NCBI GenBank assembly: GCA_021732545.1
Contig: JAKFUW010000275.1
Span: 1-9,433, forward strand
Source of the DNA: Alphaproteobacteria bacterium
Lineage (GTDB): Bacteria > Pseudomonadota > Alphaproteobacteria > Rickettsiales > UBA3002
Direction of reading: 5' to 3'
Length of the DNA stretch: 9,433 nucleotides
Shown: positions 1 to 5,650 of the stretch, piece after piece
Position numbering within the stretch: position 1 is the first letter of the stretch
How the letters are laid out: each line of letters opens with the position of its first letter
Made by a program: the position numbers and the translations under genes
The notes under the pieces: generated by a model
Told to the model about the DNA's origin: nothing
The model's input: only the letters and a program-made list of their open reading frames with translations
Databases searched by the model: none

Positions 1-178
1 CCGAAAAGCCCGCACGCGCGAAACTTTGATAGAGTTGATAGACGATTTTATTGTTCATGGTGCCGCCATAAAGCGGGTGCGGATGCAGCACCAGCGCCAC
101 GGGTGCGCTTTTGTCTTCTGCTTGATGGTAGCGCCCTTCAATGCGTCCTTCGGGGCCGGGGATAATGACTTCTGGCAT
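1..178 (-). CDS. alpha/beta hydrolase family protein, N-terminal fragment
   Basis: Reading leftward from the ATG at 178-176 gives 59 open codons that run off the window edge, so only the N-terminus is present. The protein begins MPEVIIPGPEGRIEGRY and has HPHPLYGGTMNN at residues 32-43. I recognise this HPHP-x-GG-TMNN stretch from small alphaproteobacterial serine hydrolases of the alpha/beta fold, where it lies around the first core strand and oxyanion loop. The nucleophile elbow, the catalytic Asp and His and the C-terminus are outside the window, so activity and substrate cannot be judged. An AAGGG ribosome site precedes the start at suitable spacing. The gene is divergent from cysE and shares a 126-bp intergenic region with it. 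From memory, such hydrolases often neighbour iscR in alphaproteobacteria, but no role in Fe-S metabolism is shown here. Confidence 0.82.
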   Translation of the reverse strand, partial: MPEVIIPGPEGRIEGRYHQAEDKSAPVALVLHPHPLYGGTMNNKIVYQLYQSFARAGFS

Positions 179-194
179 AGAAAACCCTTAATTG

Positions 195-223
195 TTGACC
201 AAATAACTTGGAATAGTTATATT
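195..223 (+). promoter_or_regulatory. candidate sigma70-type promoter for cysE-iscR
   Basis: TTGACC at 195-200 (5 of 6 to the -35 consensus) is followed after exactly 17 bp by TATATT at 218-223 (5 of 6 to the -10 consensus). Transcription would start near 230, leaving a leader of about 75 nt before cysE. It is the only strong match in the divergent region on this strand. Promoter activity is inferred from sequence only. Confidence 0.6.
203..220. promoter_or_regulatory. inverted repeat in the cysE promoter, candidate operator
   Basis: ATAACT (203-208) and AGTTAT (215-220) form a perfect 6-bp inverted repeat with a 6-bp spacer, located between the -35 and -10 elements. A second overlapping dyad, TTGGAA (208-213) and TTCCAA (223-228) with a 9-bp spacer, extends over the -10. 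A repressor bound here would block RNA polymerase. IscR, encoded two genes on, is the obvious candidate, but the spacing is not that of the 25-bp IscR dyad, so the binder is unknown. Confidence 0.4.
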
Positions 224-247
224 TCCAAAGCAAGATAGAGTGTGTCG

Positions 248-265
248 TTGCGTTAATCAACGCAA
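248..265 (+). other. hairpin in the cysE leader
   Basis: TTGCGTT (248-254) and AACGCAA (259-265) make a perfect 7-bp stem with a 4-nt AATC loop in the predicted 5' leader, about 40 nt before the cysE start. It is not followed by a T run, so it is not an intrinsic terminator. It may stabilise or structure the leader RNA, but no function is shown. Confidence 0.4.
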
Positions 266-304
266 TTTACATGCATGAACATAACCCCTTAGAATCGTGT
301 GCAT

Positions 305-1018
305 ATGTTTGAGCGGCTCGCCCAAGAGATTGATTCCGTTTTTGCCAGAGATCCTGCGGCGCGAACGCGCATGGAAATTGTTCTGTGCTATCCCGGATTT
401 CATGCGGTGTGTTGTTACCGAATCACCCACAAATTATGGCGCAATAACTGGAAGCTGTTGGCGCGGTTTCTATCGCATATTGGCCGTATGCTCACTGGCA
501 TCGAGATACACCCGGGCGCGACCATTGGCCGTAACTTTTTCATCGATCATGGCATGGGCGTGGTGATCGGCGAAACCGCAACGATCGGTACCAATGTAAC
601 GATGTATCATGATGTGACGCTGGGGGGCACCTCGTGGAGCGAGGGGATTCGGCATCCACAAGTGGGTAATGATGTGATTATTGGCGCTGGTGCGCAGTTG
701 CTTGGCCCTATAACGGTGGGCGATGGCGCACGGATTGGATCGAATGCAGTGGTGGTGAAGGATGTACCAGCGGGCATGAGCGTGGTGGGGATTCCTGCTC
801 GATCGGTGGATCACAAAACGGAGCCAAATTTTGAGGCCTATGGCACCCCGCGCGATGAACAAAGCGACCCTATGATCACTTCACTCGATGATTTACGCAA
901 AGAAATTGAACGGCTACAAGCGCGCGTGCGCGGATTGGAGCAGATGAATGAGGCGCTGGCCACCGATGCCGAAGGCGCTGCCAGTAAGTGGGAGGGCAAG
1001 CATGATCTTAAGCACTAA
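305..1018 (+). CDS. cysE: serine O-acetyltransferase
   Basis: Catalyses acetyl-CoA + L-serine to O-acetylserine, the committed step of cysteine synthesis in the cytosol. The 237-residue product has the short (EpsC-like) CysE layout: an N-terminal helical part (MFERLAQEIDSVFARDPAAR, then CYPGFHAV) and a left-handed beta-helix of hexapeptide repeats from about residue 65 to 165. Family landmarks are TGIEIHPGATIG at 64-75, the catalytic His as H82 in DHGMGVVIGE, TLGGTS at 105-110 and the substrate-binding RHP with H117. The region from about 190 on is charged and helical (DDLRKEIERLQARVRGLEQ), probably a coiled coil. ATG at 305 is chosen because it gives the family N-terminus; a GTG at 299 is possible. 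No Shine-Dalgarno sequence is visible. The 3' end overlaps iscR by 17 nt, implying co-transcription and joint control of cysteine supply and Fe-S assembly. Confidence 0.95.
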   Translation: MFERLAQEIDSVFARDPAARTRMEIVLCYPGFHAVCCYRITHKLWRNNWKLLARFLSHIGRMLTGIEIHPGATIGRNFFIDHGMGVVIGETATIGTNVTMYHDVTLGGTSWSEGIRHPQVGNDVIIGAGAQLLGPITVGDGARIGSNAVVVKDVPAGMSVVGIPARSVDHKTEPNFEAYGTPRDEQSDPMITSLDDLRKEIERLQARVRGLEQMNEALATDAEGAASKWEGKHDLKH

Positions 1019-1502
1019 AGGCCGCTACGCCGTGATGGCAATGGTGGAACTGGCGCGCAAAGATAGCGCGAATCCGCTATCATTGGCGCTGATTGCCGAC
1101 AAACAAGAGATTCCGTTGGCTTATCTGGAGCAGATTTTTGCCAAGCTCAAACGCGCAGGGTTAGTGGAATCGCTGCGCGGGCCAGGTGGAGGTTACAAAC
1201 TTGCCAAAGCGCCACACGCCATGCCGATTGCCGATATTATCCTCGCTTCGGAAGAATCGATGCAGATGACCCGCTGTGGCAAAAAGATCGAAGGCTGCAT
1301 GACTCCTGGCACGCGATGCCTGACTCATGATTTATGGGAGGGATTGACGGATCATATTCATTCCTACCTCGATGCGATTAGTTTAGGCGATGTGATTGAT
1401 GGAAACATCAGATACCGTCATCCTGAACTTGTTTCAGGATCTATGCTTTCTTATTCTAACCACCTTTCAATCGTAAAAGATGCTGAAACGAGTTCAGCAT
1501 GA
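1002..1502 (+). CDS. iscR: Rrf2-family Fe-S cluster regulator IscR
   Basis: Transcription factor that senses Fe-S status through its own [2Fe-2S] cluster and controls isc genes. The 166-residue product starts MILSTKGRYAVMAMVELA, typical of Rrf2 winged helices, with the recognition-helix region at about 26-52 (YLEQIFAKLKRAGLVES at 41-57) and the wing GPGGGYKLAK at 60-69. Putative cluster ligands are C92, C99 and C106 with H109 in the LTHDLW motif; ligand spacing is C-x6-C-x6-C, one residue longer in each gap than in E. coli. ATG at 1002 has GGAGGG at 991-996 and lies within the end of cysE. Residues 139 to 166 are abnormal: they are encoded by a palindromic repeat (RHPELVSGS at 139-147) whose right arm supplies the TGA stop. 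The DNA-binding domain and ligands are intact, so function is probably retained. Confidence 0.95.
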   Translation: MILSTKGRYAVMAMVELARKDSANPLSLALIADKQEIPLAYLEQIFAKLKRAGLVESLRGPGGGYKLAKAPHAMPIADIILASEESMQMTRCGKKIEGCMTPGTRCLTHDLWEGLTDHIHSYLDAISLGDVIDGNIRYRHPELVSGSMLSYSNHLSIVKDAETSSA

Positions 1503-1503
1503 C
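1417..1503. repeat. palindromic repeat (GTCATCCTGAA type) overlapping the iscR 3' end
   Basis: Left arm 1417-1442 and right arm 1478-1503 are inverted copies of each other with 3 mismatches in 26, separated by a 35-nt unrelated loop. Each arm is itself a hairpin: ATCCTGAA pairs with TTCAGGAT on the left, ATGCTGAA with TTCAGCAT on the right. The arms match those of the copy in hscA (7000-7067) at all but one base each over 25 nt. It encodes RHPELVSGS on entry and TGA on exit, and ends 19 nt before the next start codon. This resembles the small palindromic elements known from Rickettsiales and other alphaproteobacteria that tolerate insertion in genes. Confidence 0.9.
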
Positions 1504-1522
1504 AAAACGGTAAGGCAATCAA

Positions 1523-2629
1523 ATGATTTACCTCGATTATAACGCCACCGCACCCATCCGGCCTAAAGTAATTGAAACAATGGTGGAGGCCATGCAATTG
1601 CCCGCCAACCCGTCATCGGTGCATGCCATGGGTCGCGCGGCGCGCAAACAGCTTGAACAGGCGCGGGCAGTGGTTGCCAACAGCGTGAGTGCGTTTGCTA
1701 ATGAAGTCATTTTTTGCGGTTCCGGCACGGAAGCTAACAATATGGCGCTTCGTGGCTTTGTGGATCGGCCTGTTTTGGTGGCGGCCTCCGAGCATGTGTC
1801 GGTGCTGCGCGCGGCGGATCGCATGGGAGGCGATAGGGTTTGTGTGGATTCCAACGGCGTAATTGATCTGGCGGCGCTGGAATCGAAGTTGCGCGCGCTT
1901 GGTCGCCCTGCGCTGGTTTCGGTGATGCTGGCTAACAACGAAACCGGCGTGATTGCGCCGATTGCAGAAGTTGCGAAGATCGTGCATCGTTATGAATCAT
2001 TGCTGCATGTTGATGCGTCGCAAGCTTTGAGCAAAATGCCAGTGGATATGGGGATGTTGGGCGCTGATATGCTGACTTTGTGCGCTCACAAAAGCGGCGG
2101 ACCTGTTGGTGTTGGCGCGCTGATTATCCGCAATGATCTACCAATCAAAACCTTTATGGTGGGCGGTGGGCAAGAGCTTCGCCGCCGTTCTGGCACCGAA
2201 AATCTGGCCGCTATTATGGGCTGGATTGCGGCAATAGAGTGCGGAAAATCACTCGATTGGTGCAAGCCGGTTGAAGGTTGGCTGCGAACTATGGAACAAA
2301 AGTTGATTGCTCAAGCGCCTGATTTAATTGTGGCGGGAGCCGATGCGCTGCGTCTGCCCAACACCTCATGCCTGGTGATGTCGGGCGTTTCGAGCGAAGT
2401 GCAGCTGATGAATTTTGATATGGAAGGCTTTTGCGTGAGCGCAGGGTCGGCTTGTTCTTCCGGGCGGATTGATGCGTCGCATGTGCTCAAAGCCATGGGA
2501 TATGATGAGAAAATGGCCAGCTGCGCCATTCGGGTGAGCGCTGGCTGGAACACGAAGGAAGTGGATGTGCTTTCTTTTACACAATGTTGGATGGCAACCT
2601 ACCAGCGTCTCTCAAAAAAGGCGGCTTGA
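1523..2629 (+). CDS. cysteine desulfurase, NifS/IscS type (first of two)
   Basis: PLP-dependent class V aminotransferase-fold enzyme predicted to convert cysteine to alanine plus a protein-bound persulfide. The 368-residue protein begins MIYLDYNATAPIRP. Visible motifs are GSGTEANNMAL (66-76), the PLP-stacking H91 in SEHVS, NNETGVI (138-144), D164 in HVDASQ, the Schiff-base lysine K190 in CAHKSGG, GGGQELRRRSGTE (214-226), and catalytic C311 in SAGSACSSGR. All essential residues are present. It is about 45 residues shorter than the following IscS and lacks its IscU-docking C-terminal tail. ATG at 1523 has GGTAAGG at 1509-1515. A NifS-like gene beside iscS is also found in Rickettsia as I recall. 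Which acceptor receives its sulfur is unknown; tRNA thiolation or a divergent Fe-S role are possible. Confidence 0.93.
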   Translation: MIYLDYNATAPIRPKVIETMVEAMQLPANPSSVHAMGRAARKQLEQARAVVANSVSAFANEVIFCGSGTEANNMALRGFVDRPVLVAASEHVSVLRAADRMGGDRVCVDSNGVIDLAALESKLRALGRPALVSVMLANNETGVIAPIAEVAKIVHRYESLLHVDASQALSKMPVDMGMLGADMLTLCAHKSGGPVGVGALIIRNDLPIKTFMVGGGQELRRRSGTENLAAIMGWIAAIECGKSLDWCKPVEGWLRTMEQKLIAQAPDLIVAGADALRLPNTSCLVMSGVSSEVQLMNFDMEGFCVSAGSACSSGRIDASHVLKAMGYDEKMASCAIRVSAGWNTKEVDVLSFTQCWMATYQRLSKKAA

Positions 2630-2643
2630 AAGATATCCCTGAT

Positions 2644-2745
2644 TCCCTCCCCTTTTAGGGGAGGGTTAGGGTGGGGTTAGCTGTTATCGTTAGTGGTTCG
2701 TTTGTTTTTACCCCCACCTCGATCCTCCCCCACAGGGGGAGGAAG
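2644..2745. repeat. double-hairpin intergenic repeat (CCCTCCCC type)
   Basis: The first hairpin is CCCTCCCC-TTTTA-GGGGAGGG at 2645-2665, followed by TTAGGGTGGGGTTA to 2679. The second is TCCTCCCCC-ACA-GGGGGAGGA at 2723-2743, preceded by CCCCCACCTCGA. The halves are roughly inverted copies of each other across a ~30-nt AT-richer centre. I recognise this as a common dispersed intergenic repeat in alphaproteobacterial genomes. It lies 15 nt past the first desulfurase stop. The stems lack an adjacent T run, so it is not a canonical terminator, though it might lower read-through or protect RNA ends. Confidence 0.85.
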
Positions 2746-2780
2746 AAGAAAATCTCGCTTGTTTTCCTTGCATACACTCA

Positions 2781-2809
2781 TTGACAATAACCAACTTTTT
2801 TACTAGGTT
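2781..2809 (+). promoter_or_regulatory. candidate promoter for iscS and downstream genes
   Basis: A perfect TTGACA -35 at 2781-2786 is followed after 17 bp by a weak -10, TAGGTT at 2804-2809. Transcription would begin near 2816, about 25 nt before iscS. It lies in the largest gap of the locus, after a repeat, so iscS-iscU-iscA-hscB-hscA-fdx could form a separately controlled unit. The poor -10 is common in promoters controlled by DNA-binding regulators. Confidence 0.5.
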
Positions 2810-2811
2810 AT
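2787..2811. promoter_or_regulatory. candidate IscR operator upstream of iscS
   Basis: ATAACC at 2787-2792 and GGTTAT at 2806-2811 are perfect inverted repeats separated by 13 bp, a 25-bp dyad. From memory, E. coli IscR sites are 25-bp dyads, and type 2 sites have A/T-rich CC and GG outer half-sites at just this spacing. The inner positions match poorly. The site runs from the -35 to past the -10, where binding would repress transcription. Assignment to IscR is inference. Confidence 0.45.
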
Positions 2812-2840
2812 TTCCAACAACATAATAAAGAGACACAATC

Positions 2841-4082
2841 ATGCAATTAGCGACCAAACAAGAGCATCCGCTACGCTATCCAATTTTTTTGGATTATCAA
2901 TCGACTACGCCATGCGATCCGCGTGTGGTTGAAAAAATGATTCCGTGGTTTACCGAAAAATTTGGCAATCCGCATTCACGCAGCCACAGCTATGGCTGGG
3001 AAGCGGAAGAAGCAACCGAAATTGCGCGGCAGCAAATCGCCGATCTGATTCATGCCAACCCGAAAGAAATTATTTTTACTTCGGGCGCGACCGAATCCAA
3101 TAATCTCGCACTCAAAGGTGTGGCGCATTTCTATAAAGAGAAAAAAGACCATATCATCACGGTCGTCACTGAGCATAAATGCGTGCTCGATTCCGCTCGC
3201 CATCTGGAGCAAGAGGGTTTCCGCGTTACCTATCTACCGGTGCAGAAAAACGGGATGATTGATCTGCAGCAACTCAAAGATGCGATCACCGATAAAACCG
3301 CGTTGGTGTCTGTCATGGCGATCAATAACGAAATCGGCACCATTCAGCCGCTCGCTGAAATTGGCGCCATCTGCCGCGAGCGCGGGGTGTTTTTTCACAC
3401 CGATGCGGCGCAAGCCTTCGGCAAAATCCCACTCGATGTGGAAGCAATGAATATTGATTTGATGTCGATTTCCGGCCATAAAATCTATGGCCCTAAAGGC
3501 ATTGGTGTGTTGTTTGTGCGCCGCCGCCCACGCGTGCGGTTGGACGCCATGATCACCGGCGGTGGTCAGGAGCGCGGCATGCGTTCAGGCACGCTACCAA
3601 CTCCGCTGGTGGTGGGTTTGGGTGAGGCTGCGCGCATCGCCAAAGAAGAAATGCACATGGAAGCCGAGCGTATCCGACTGCTTGGCGAAAAGTTTTTGCG
3701 TGCGATCAAAGACGGCATCCCCGATGTGTTTTTAAATGGTGATCGCGATCTGCGCTGGCCTGGCAACATCAACTTAAGCTTTGCGTATGTTGAAGGCGAA
3801 TCCATGATTATGGCGATCAAAGAGCTGGCAGTTTCAAGTGGTTCGGCGTGCACTTCCGCTTCCCTTGAGCCATCCTATGTGCTACGAGCCATCGGCGTGG
3901 GTGAAGATCTGGCGCACACCTCGATTCGCTTCGGCATTGGGCGCTTTACCACCGAAGCCGAGGTGGATGCTGCCATTGAAATTGTAAAAGGCAGTGTTGA
4001 TAAATTACGCGACATGTCGCCACTATGGGAAATGGCGCAAGAGGGTATTGATATTAACAGCATCGAGTGGGCAGGCCACTAA
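2841..4082 (+). CDS. iscS: cysteine desulfurase IscS
   Basis: Housekeeping PLP enzyme that extracts sulfur from cysteine and hands the persulfide to IscU. The 413-residue protein closely follows E. coli IscS (404 residues). Motifs: LDYQSTTPCDPRV near the N-terminus, FGNPHSRSHSYGWEAE (41-56), SGATESNNLALKG (81-93), PLP-stacking H112 in TEHK, NNEIGTIQP (162-170), HTDAAQAFGK (186-195), Schiff-base K214 in SGHKIYGPKG, GGGQERGMRSGT (240-251), and catalytic C337 in the mobile loop SSGSACTSASLEPS. The C-terminus SIEWAGH resembles the IscS tail that contacts IscU. AAAGAGA at about 2827-2833 serves as ribosome site. The following gene starts 2 nt after the stop, so the two are probably coupled. Confidence 0.97.
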   Translation: MQLATKQEHPLRYPIFLDYQSTTPCDPRVVEKMIPWFTEKFGNPHSRSHSYGWEAEEATEIARQQIADLIHANPKEIIFTSGATESNNLALKGVAHFYKEKKDHIITVVTEHKCVLDSARHLEQEGFRVTYLPVQKNGMIDLQQLKDAITDKTALVSVMAINNEIGTIQPLAEIGAICRERGVFFHTDAAQAFGKIPLDVEAMNIDLMSISGHKIYGPKGIGVLFVRRRPRVRLDAMITGGGQERGMRSGTLPTPLVVGLGEAARIAKEEMHMEAERIRLLGEKFLRAIKDGIPDVFLNGDRDLRWPGNINLSFAYVEGESMIMAIKELAVSSGSACTSASLEPSYVLRAIGVGEDLAHTSIRFGIGRFTTEAEVDAAIEIVKGSVDKLRDMSPLWEMAQEGIDINSIEWAGH

Positions 4083-4084
4083 AG

Positions 4085-4471
4085 ATGGGAAAAATACTGA
4101 CGCAGCTAAGAGTCGAAAACGCGCTGGACACCAAATCTTTTATGGATGTCACGCCGATGGTCGATACGGGCGCCGCTTATCTGACTCTGCCAAGCGTATG
4201 GAAAGATCGATTTGGAAGTTTTGAATATGAAGAAAAAGTTGAATTAGCGACCGCAACACAAGAAACAGTCATTGGCGAATTATGTGGTCCTGTTCGTATT
4301 CGTATTCAAAAGTTTCGGCCTATTTATACTGAGGTTCTGTTCATTGATATGCATCCTGAAGAAGGCGAATATGAACCGCTACTAGGCTACACCCCGCTGG
4401 AACTTGCAGGTGCAGCCGTTGATATGCTCTCGCATCGCCTGATTCCTGTAAAATATTACGATTTAAAATAA
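4085..4471 (+). CDS. retropepsin-like (clan AA) aspartic protease homologue A
   Basis: A 128-residue protein with the signature of a single-lobe aspartic protease: VDTGAAYLTLP at 26-36 (catalytic D27-T-G-A) and the hydrophobic-hydrophobic-Gly motif LLG at 99-101, followed by a C-terminal SHRLIPVKY strand. Proteins of this kind act as homodimers in which each subunit gives one Asp. No signal peptide or membrane segment is visible, so it should be cytosolic. ATG at 4085 is preferred over an in-frame GTG at 4067 because it gives the same MG-x-I-x2-Q-x-R start as its paralogue at 4890. No clear Shine-Dalgarno is seen; translation is probably coupled to iscS. It lies between iscS and iscU and shares about 50 of 127 positions with the second copy in a gapless alignment. 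Substrate and proteolytic activity are unknown. Confidence 0.85.
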   Translation: MGKILTQLRVENALDTKSFMDVTPMVDTGAAYLTLPSVWKDRFGSFEYEEKVELATATQETVIGELCGPVRIRIQKFRPIYTEVLFIDMHPEEGEYEPLLGYTPLELAGAAVDMLSHRLIPVKYYDLK

Positions 4472-4491
4472 CACACATTGGAGAACAAAAC

Positions 4492-4890
4492 ATGGCTTAT
4501 AGCGAACAGTTAATCGATCATTACGAAAACCCGCGCAATGTAGGCTCGCTCGATAAAGACGATGCCGATGTGGGCACCGGATTGGTGGGCGCGCCTGCGT
4601 GCGGCGACGTAATGAAACTGCAAATTAAAGTGGGTGCCGATGGCATCATTCAAGATGCACGATTCAAAACCTTTGGTTGTGGCTCTGCGATTGCTTCCAG
4701 CTCGCTCGTCACCGAATGGGTGAAAGGCAAAAGTGTGGATGAAGCGATGACGATTAAAAACACCCACATCGCCGAACATCTGGCGCTGCCTCCGGTTAAA
4801 ATCCATTGTTCGGTTCTGGCCGAAGATGCGATTAAAGCGGCGATTATTGATTATAAGTCCAAGCACGAAACAAAGACCGAGGCTGCTTAA
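4492..4890 (+). CDS. iscU: Fe-S cluster scaffold protein IscU
   Basis: Scaffold on which [2Fe-2S] and [4Fe-4S] clusters are built from IscS-derived sulfur before transfer to acceptors. The 132-residue protein has all ligands at the same numbers as E. coli IscU: C37 and D39 in ACGD, C63 in FGCGSAIASS, H105 and C106 in HCS. The HscA recognition motif LPPVK is at 99-103. The N-terminus MAYSEQLIDHYENPRNVGS is standard. A GGAG ribosome site at 4480-4483 precedes the ATG at 4492. The stop overlaps the next ATG as TAATG (4888-4892). It is flanked on both sides by retropepsin-like genes, which is not the usual iscS-iscU-iscA arrangement. Confidence 0.98.
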   Translation: MAYSEQLIDHYENPRNVGSLDKDDADVGTGLVGAPACGDVMKLQIKVGADGIIQDARFKTFGCGSAIASSSLVTEWVKGKSVDEAMTIKNTHIAEHLALPPVKIHCSVLAEDAIKAAIIDYKSKHETKTEAA

Positions 4891-5273
4891 TGGGTGCGAT
4901 TGTATCACAAGTAAGGCTTACGAATAATTTCGATCAAGGTCAGCACATTGAATTCAGTGCGCTGGTTGATACAGGCTCAACGTATCTTGTGATGCCTCTT
5001 GCGTGGAAGGCGCGTTTAGGTGAGCTAGAACACATCCGCAGTGGGCTTGCGAATTTAGCAGATGGCCGAACGATAGAAACCGCTATCTGGGGGCCACTGC
5101 GCATAGAGATTGATAATTTCCCTCCAACTTACACTGAAGTGGTGTTCATGGATATGGGCGATGACGCAGATCGTTACGAGGCACTGCTTGGGCATTTACC
5201 GCTTCAGCAGGCGAATTTAGGGCTCGATATGTTAAACCACAAGTTGTTCAGCTTAAAATATATAAGGGTCTAA
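4890..5273 (+). CDS. retropepsin-like (clan AA) aspartic protease homologue B
   Basis: Second member of a paralogous pair, 127 residues, aligning without gaps to the protein encoded at 4085-4471. VDTGSTYLVMP at 26-36 holds the catalytic D27-T-G-S and LLG is again at 99-101. Other shared blocks are WK at 39-40, GP at 68-69 with RI at 71-72, YTEV at 81-84, DM at 88-89 and DML at 113-115. No signal peptide or transmembrane segment is visible. It overlaps the iscU stop and the iscA start through two TAATG junctions, so its synthesis is tied to both. Retention of the catalytic triplet in both copies argues for selection on activity. Possible roles are processing or turnover of ISC proteins, or a non-proteolytic structural role; neither is shown. 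Confidence 0.85.
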   Translation: MGAIVSQVRLTNNFDQGQHIEFSALVDTGSTYLVMPLAWKARLGELEHIRSGLANLADGRTIETAIWGPLRIEIDNFPPTYTEVVFMDMGDDADRYEALLGHLPLQQANLGLDMLNHKLFSLKYIRV

Positions 5274-5605
5274 TGCCAGCACCGATCACCATTTCTGATT
5301 CTGCCGCACTGCGCATCAAAGAGCTGATGTCGGCGCGTGGTAAGCCGTCAGCCGGCATCAAAGTCGGCGTGCGCTCGCGCGGTTGTTCTGGTTTGTCATA
5401 CACCATCGAATATGCTGATGAAGTGGGCAAATTTGATGAGGTGGTGGAAGACAAAGGCGTGAAGGTGCTGATTGACCCTAAAGCGATTATGTTTCTCATC
5501 GGTACCGAGATGGATTTTGTGGAAGAAAAACTCAAAAACGGCTTCACCTTTGTGAACCCCAATGAGAAGGGTCGCTGCGGTTGTGGCGAGAGCTTTCATG
5601 TTTAA
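5273..5605 (+). CDS. iscA: A-type Fe-S carrier protein (IscA/HesB family)
   Basis: Carrier that receives clusters or iron and delivers them to apoproteins. The 110-residue protein has the three family cysteines: C38 in RSRGCSGLSY, and C102 and C104 in GRCGCGESF near the C-terminus. The N-terminus PITISDSAALRIKELM and the central LIDPKAIMFLIGTEMDFVEE are typical. Based on position in the operon I call it IscA; ErpA is an alternative within the same family and cannot be excluded by motif alone. The start codon overlaps the previous stop (TAATG, 5271-5275). A heptamer repeat follows the stop. Confidence 0.93.
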   Translation: MPAPITISDSAALRIKELMSARGKPSAGIKVGVRSRGCSGLSYTIEYADEVGKFDEVVEDKGVKVLIDPKAIMFLIGTEMDFVEEKLKNGFTFVNPNEKGRCGCGESFHV

Positions 5606-5613
5606 GAAAGTCG

Positions 5614-5641
5614 CCAGTTGCCAGTTGTCAGTTGTCAGTTA
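5614..5641 (+). repeat. heptanucleotide tandem repeat between iscA and hscB
   Basis: Four consecutive 7-nt units: CCAGTTG, CCAGTTG, TCAGTTG, TCAGTTA. It begins 9 nt after the iscA stop and ends 9 nt before the hscB ATG. Similar TCAGTTG arrays occur in other bacterial genomes from memory. Unit gain or loss would change the spacing upstream of hscB and the frame of a TTG that could otherwise extend it by 11 codons. Confidence 0.85.
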
Positions 5642-5650
5642 ATCGCAGCG

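Noticed and set aside
26..238. 70-codon plus-strand frame at the left edge
   Set aside because: It is antisense to the hydrolase fragment and extends through the divergent promoter region; no ribosome site or motif.
470..862. 130-codon open frame on the minus strand inside cysE
   Set aside because: It lies opposite a well-supported cysE, has a His/Arg-rich composition with no motif, and is a shadow of the coding strand.
1417..1503. Repeats as a CRISPR array
   Set aside because: Copies are thousands of bases apart, each is a nested palindrome, and there is no regular repeat-spacer pattern or cas gene.
1537..1987. Two minus-strand frames of 124-133 codons opposite the first desulfurase
   Set aside because: Fully covered by a gene with all catalytic motifs; low-complexity translations without recognisable domains.
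4510..4908. 132-codon minus-strand frame opposite iscU
   Set aside because: Antisense to a near-perfect IscU; no ribosome site or family signature.
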